64,000 bases of DNA, taken from assembly GCF_021654775.1 (NCBI RefSeq), contig NZ_AP025343.1, positions 3,439,501 through 3,503,500 of the forward strand. Direction: 5' to 3'. Source of the stretch: Paenibacillus azoreducens. GTDB taxonomy: Bacteria > Bacillota > Bacilli > Paenibacillales > Paenibacillaceae. Numbering within the stretch: the stretch's first letter is position 1; each line of letters begins with the position of its first letter. A program made the position numbers and the translations under genes. The notes beneath the pieces were generated by a model. The model did no database searches. It had not been told where the DNA came from and saw only the letters and a list, made by a program, of their open reading frames with translations. This document shows, piece by piece, positions 62,242 through 64,000 of the stretch.

Positions 62242-64000
62242 CAGCTGCCGCCCCCTTTCCCGTCTCCTTCTTGTCCCTCTACGTCAAGCCCGAATTCCTC
62301 ACGTTTCTTCCGCAGCTCTTTGTTAATTTCTTTAATGCCGTCTTCGACGGCTTCACGTACCGTTTTACCGTTCAGCACAATTTCGTTCCACATATTCGTA
62401 ATATGGCGTGTCGTGAAATAAGCGCCAAGTACGATCTCGCGTTCCTTGAACCAATCCCACTGTTGCAGCACGGAATGAATATCCTGGGAAGACCATGGCA
62501 GCCGTTTAAGCGCCTCTACGTTCGCCGTGTTCCAGCGCGCTTCGACGCCGAGAACCGATTCAAGCTCCGAACCGAATTGCTCTTGCACGTCGGCGCTGGT
62601 CCACCATTTCAAATATTCCCAAGCTTCGTTTTTCATCTTCGTATCTTTGAATATAACCGCGGTTTGCGCAGCCCCCCCTGTTGAACGGTTGATTGTACCG
62701 TCTTTGCCCGGAATGCCTGGCATCGGCTTCATCTCCCACCATCCGGTCAACTCCGGCGCCGCCGTGGACAGCAAAATATACGTCGAGTAGTCCGCTATGC
62801 CGATCGGCATTTCACCGGTGCGGAATCGATTGTAAAAGTCCGCTTTTTTGTTGATTTTGTAGTTCGTAAACAAGTCCGTCCACATCTTCATCGCCTTTAG
62901 AGCTTCCGGCGTATCGAGCGCAGAATATTTGCCGTTCTCGCGGTAATATTCGCCGCCATTCTGGAACAAGAACGGGGTGAAGTCGTCCGGCGAGTGCCCG
63001 TAATAAAAGTCCATGCCGTTCTGTTGCAGGAGCGGAATCAAATCCATAATGTCCTGCCACGTCTCGGGCGCCTTCTTGACGCCAAGCTGCTGCAAAATGT
63101 CTTTGCGGTAAAACAGCATGCTGAAGTTTTGATTTTCCGGAAGTGCATAATGCCCGTTATTGAATTGGTACGGAATGAGCGCCCCTGGCCGGAACCGTCC
63201 AGCGATTTCGTTATAATCCGGGAACTCACCCAGGTTGACAACGGCGTTTCTGACCGCGTAATCGATCGGAATATCCGCTTGTACTCCAAGCGCAACGTCT
63301 GGTGCCATTCCGGCGGTGCTTGACAGCATGAGCAGATGCATCGCTCCGGCCGGAATGACATTGATGTTCACCTTAATTCCGGTTTGCGGCGTAAATTCCT
63401 CGTCCGTCATCCGCTTGATGATATTCGCCCATTCCCGTCCGCGGGCTACCCAGACGTTCAGCACTTTGTCTTGTTCGCTGTACCGATTCCCGATACCGCC
63501 GTAGTCTTTGCGGAACGAGAGTAGAAAATCGTTCACCGAATTCCAGCTTTGAGCAGCCCAGCCTATGTTCGCATCCGGCCACGGCTGATCCGGCGACTTT
63601 ACGATAAAATAATCGAGCAGCAGCCCTTGTCCAGTAAGGGAGGTCATCCATGTCCCGAGCTCCGCCTGTTTGTCGGAGAACTGATCGAGCCTTGCCGTAA
63701 TCGTCTCCGGTTTCTTGGCCAAATCAAGCAGTTGGTCGCATGCCATGCCGAGTGTACTGACCTGGGAGCTGTCCTCTTCAACCCCAAGCGAATAGAGCAG
63801 CATCATGCCGTCCTGGAGATCTTTCGCCATCAGATTCAGTCTCGGAATTAAGTTCGGGATGCTTTTCTTAAGCTCGTAATCGCGGTTTGGATCGGGATTC
63901 GTTCCTGTCACGAGATAAATTTCCCGCTGCAGCAGCGACATGTGCTGCGTTACCTGCTGGACGATTTCGAACACTTCACCGAGCGAGCCGATCTGCATTT
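62241..64000 (-). CDS. Extracellular solute-binding protein, C-terminal part (cut by window edge)
   Basis: The frame is open to the right edge (about 586 codons) and its beginning is outside. Residues visible first are a helical domain (SLGEVFEIVQQVTQHMSLLQ and PRLNLMAKDLQDGMMLLYSL) of about 190 residues. Then comes a UgpB/MalE-type binding fold (VLNVWVARGREWANIIKRM; VNINVIPAGAMHLLMLSS; WWTSADVQEQFGSELESVLG). The added helical domain before the binding fold is a known larger variant in Paenibacillus-type bacteria. Signal peptide and lipobox cannot be judged. It ends in a Glu/Gly-rich tail overlapping the permease start. Confidence 0.87.
   Translation of the reverse strand, partial: MQIGSLGEVFEIVQQVTQHMSLLQREIYLVTGTNPDPNRDYELKKSIPNLIPRLNLMAKDLQDGMMLLYSLGVEEDSSQVSTLGMACDQLLDLAKKPETITARLDQFSDKQAELGTWMTSLTGQGLLLDYFIVKSPDQPWPDANIGWAAQSWNSVNDFLLSFRKDYGGIGNRYSEQDKVLNVWVARGREWANIIKRMTDEEFTPQTGIKVNINVIPAGAMHLLMLSSTAGMAPDVALGVQADIPIDYAVRNAVVNLGEFPDYNEIAGRFRPGALIPYQFNNGHYALPENQNFSMLFYRKDILQQLGVKKAPETWQDIMDLIPLLQQNGMDFYYGHSPDDFTPFLFQNGGEYYRENGKYSALDTPEALKAMKMWTDLFTNYKINKKADFYNRFRTGEMPIGIADYSTYILLSTAAPELTGWWEMKPMPGIPGKDGTINRSTGGAAQTAVIFKDTKMKNEAWEYLKWWTSADVQEQFGSELESVLGVEARWNTANVEALKRLPWSSQDIHSVLQQWDWFKEREIVLGAYFTTRHITNMWNEIVLNGKTVREAVEDGIKEINKELRKKREEFGLDVEGQEGDGKGGGS

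Overview
The window looks like a chromosomal segment of a Paenibacillus-type Gram-positive soil bacterium (inference). The grounds are strong GGAGG-type ribosome sites, TTG and GTG starts, several carbohydrate ABC systems (a lipoprotein and two permeases, no ATPase of their own), LacI regulators, a membrane-bound AraC-type regulator, and DUF5696, Yip1 and NHL proteins. Almost every gene longer than 130 codons can be placed in a family. The 12.7-28 kb part looks more AT-rich and more decayed than the rest.

Region 1 (1-12.5 kb) is a peptide and imino-acid utilisation block. On the minus strand lie an M24 (Xaa-Pro type) peptidase, oppB, oppC, a double-domain Opp ATPase and a small DUF3899 membrane protein. 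Upstream of position 338 begins a secreted protein cut by the window edge. On the plus strand are two [2Fe-2S] proteins and an FAD oxidoreductase. Converging on them are a semialdehyde dehydrogenase, a DapA-family lyase and rpoN (sigma-54). Three near-perfect -24/-12 sigma-54 promoters (6282-6297 minus, 6436-6451 plus, 12453-12468 minus) and a weaker one (491-506 minus) precede these units, including the rpoN operon itself. The set fits a sigma-54 regulon for Pro/Hyp-rich (collagen-like) peptides: import, cleavage, then oxidation of 4-hydroxyproline to 2-oxoglutarate. The epimerase, the catalytic D-Hyp dehydrogenase subunit and the enhancer-binding activator are not in the window.

Region 2 (12.6-25.8 kb) is a mix of small stand-alone genes (DUF1989, SRPBCC, DUF2000, DJ-1, DHFR-like, hydrolase, NmrA, GNAT, P-loop kinase, nucleotidyltransferase, CD3324-like HTH) and gene debris: a frameshifted SRPBCC gene, two MFS fragments, a DJ-1 fragment, an IS630-type element with a truncated transposase, and a second broken IS630 transposase.

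Region 3 (25.8-38.6 kb): a membrane AraC-type regulator is divergent from a plus-strand operon of two permeases, a lipoprotein, a 740-residue protein of no recognised family and a Gfo/Idh/MocA dehydrogenase. A LacI regulator and a VOC-ArsR pair bracketed by inverted repeats follow.

Region 4 (38.6-46.9 kb) is a minus-strand operon: lipoprotein, two permeases, GH36-type alpha-galactosidase, an (alpha/alpha)6-type hydrolase and a LacI regulator, ended by a strong terminator.

Region 5 (47-64 kb) is one long minus-strand operon with two complete carbohydrate importers, an NHL-TPR membrane protein, a Yip1 protein, a DUF5696 protein, an M60-type metallopeptidase and a GH2 glycosidase. It enters from beyond the right edge.

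No rRNA, convincing tRNA, CRISPR array or prophage was seen.
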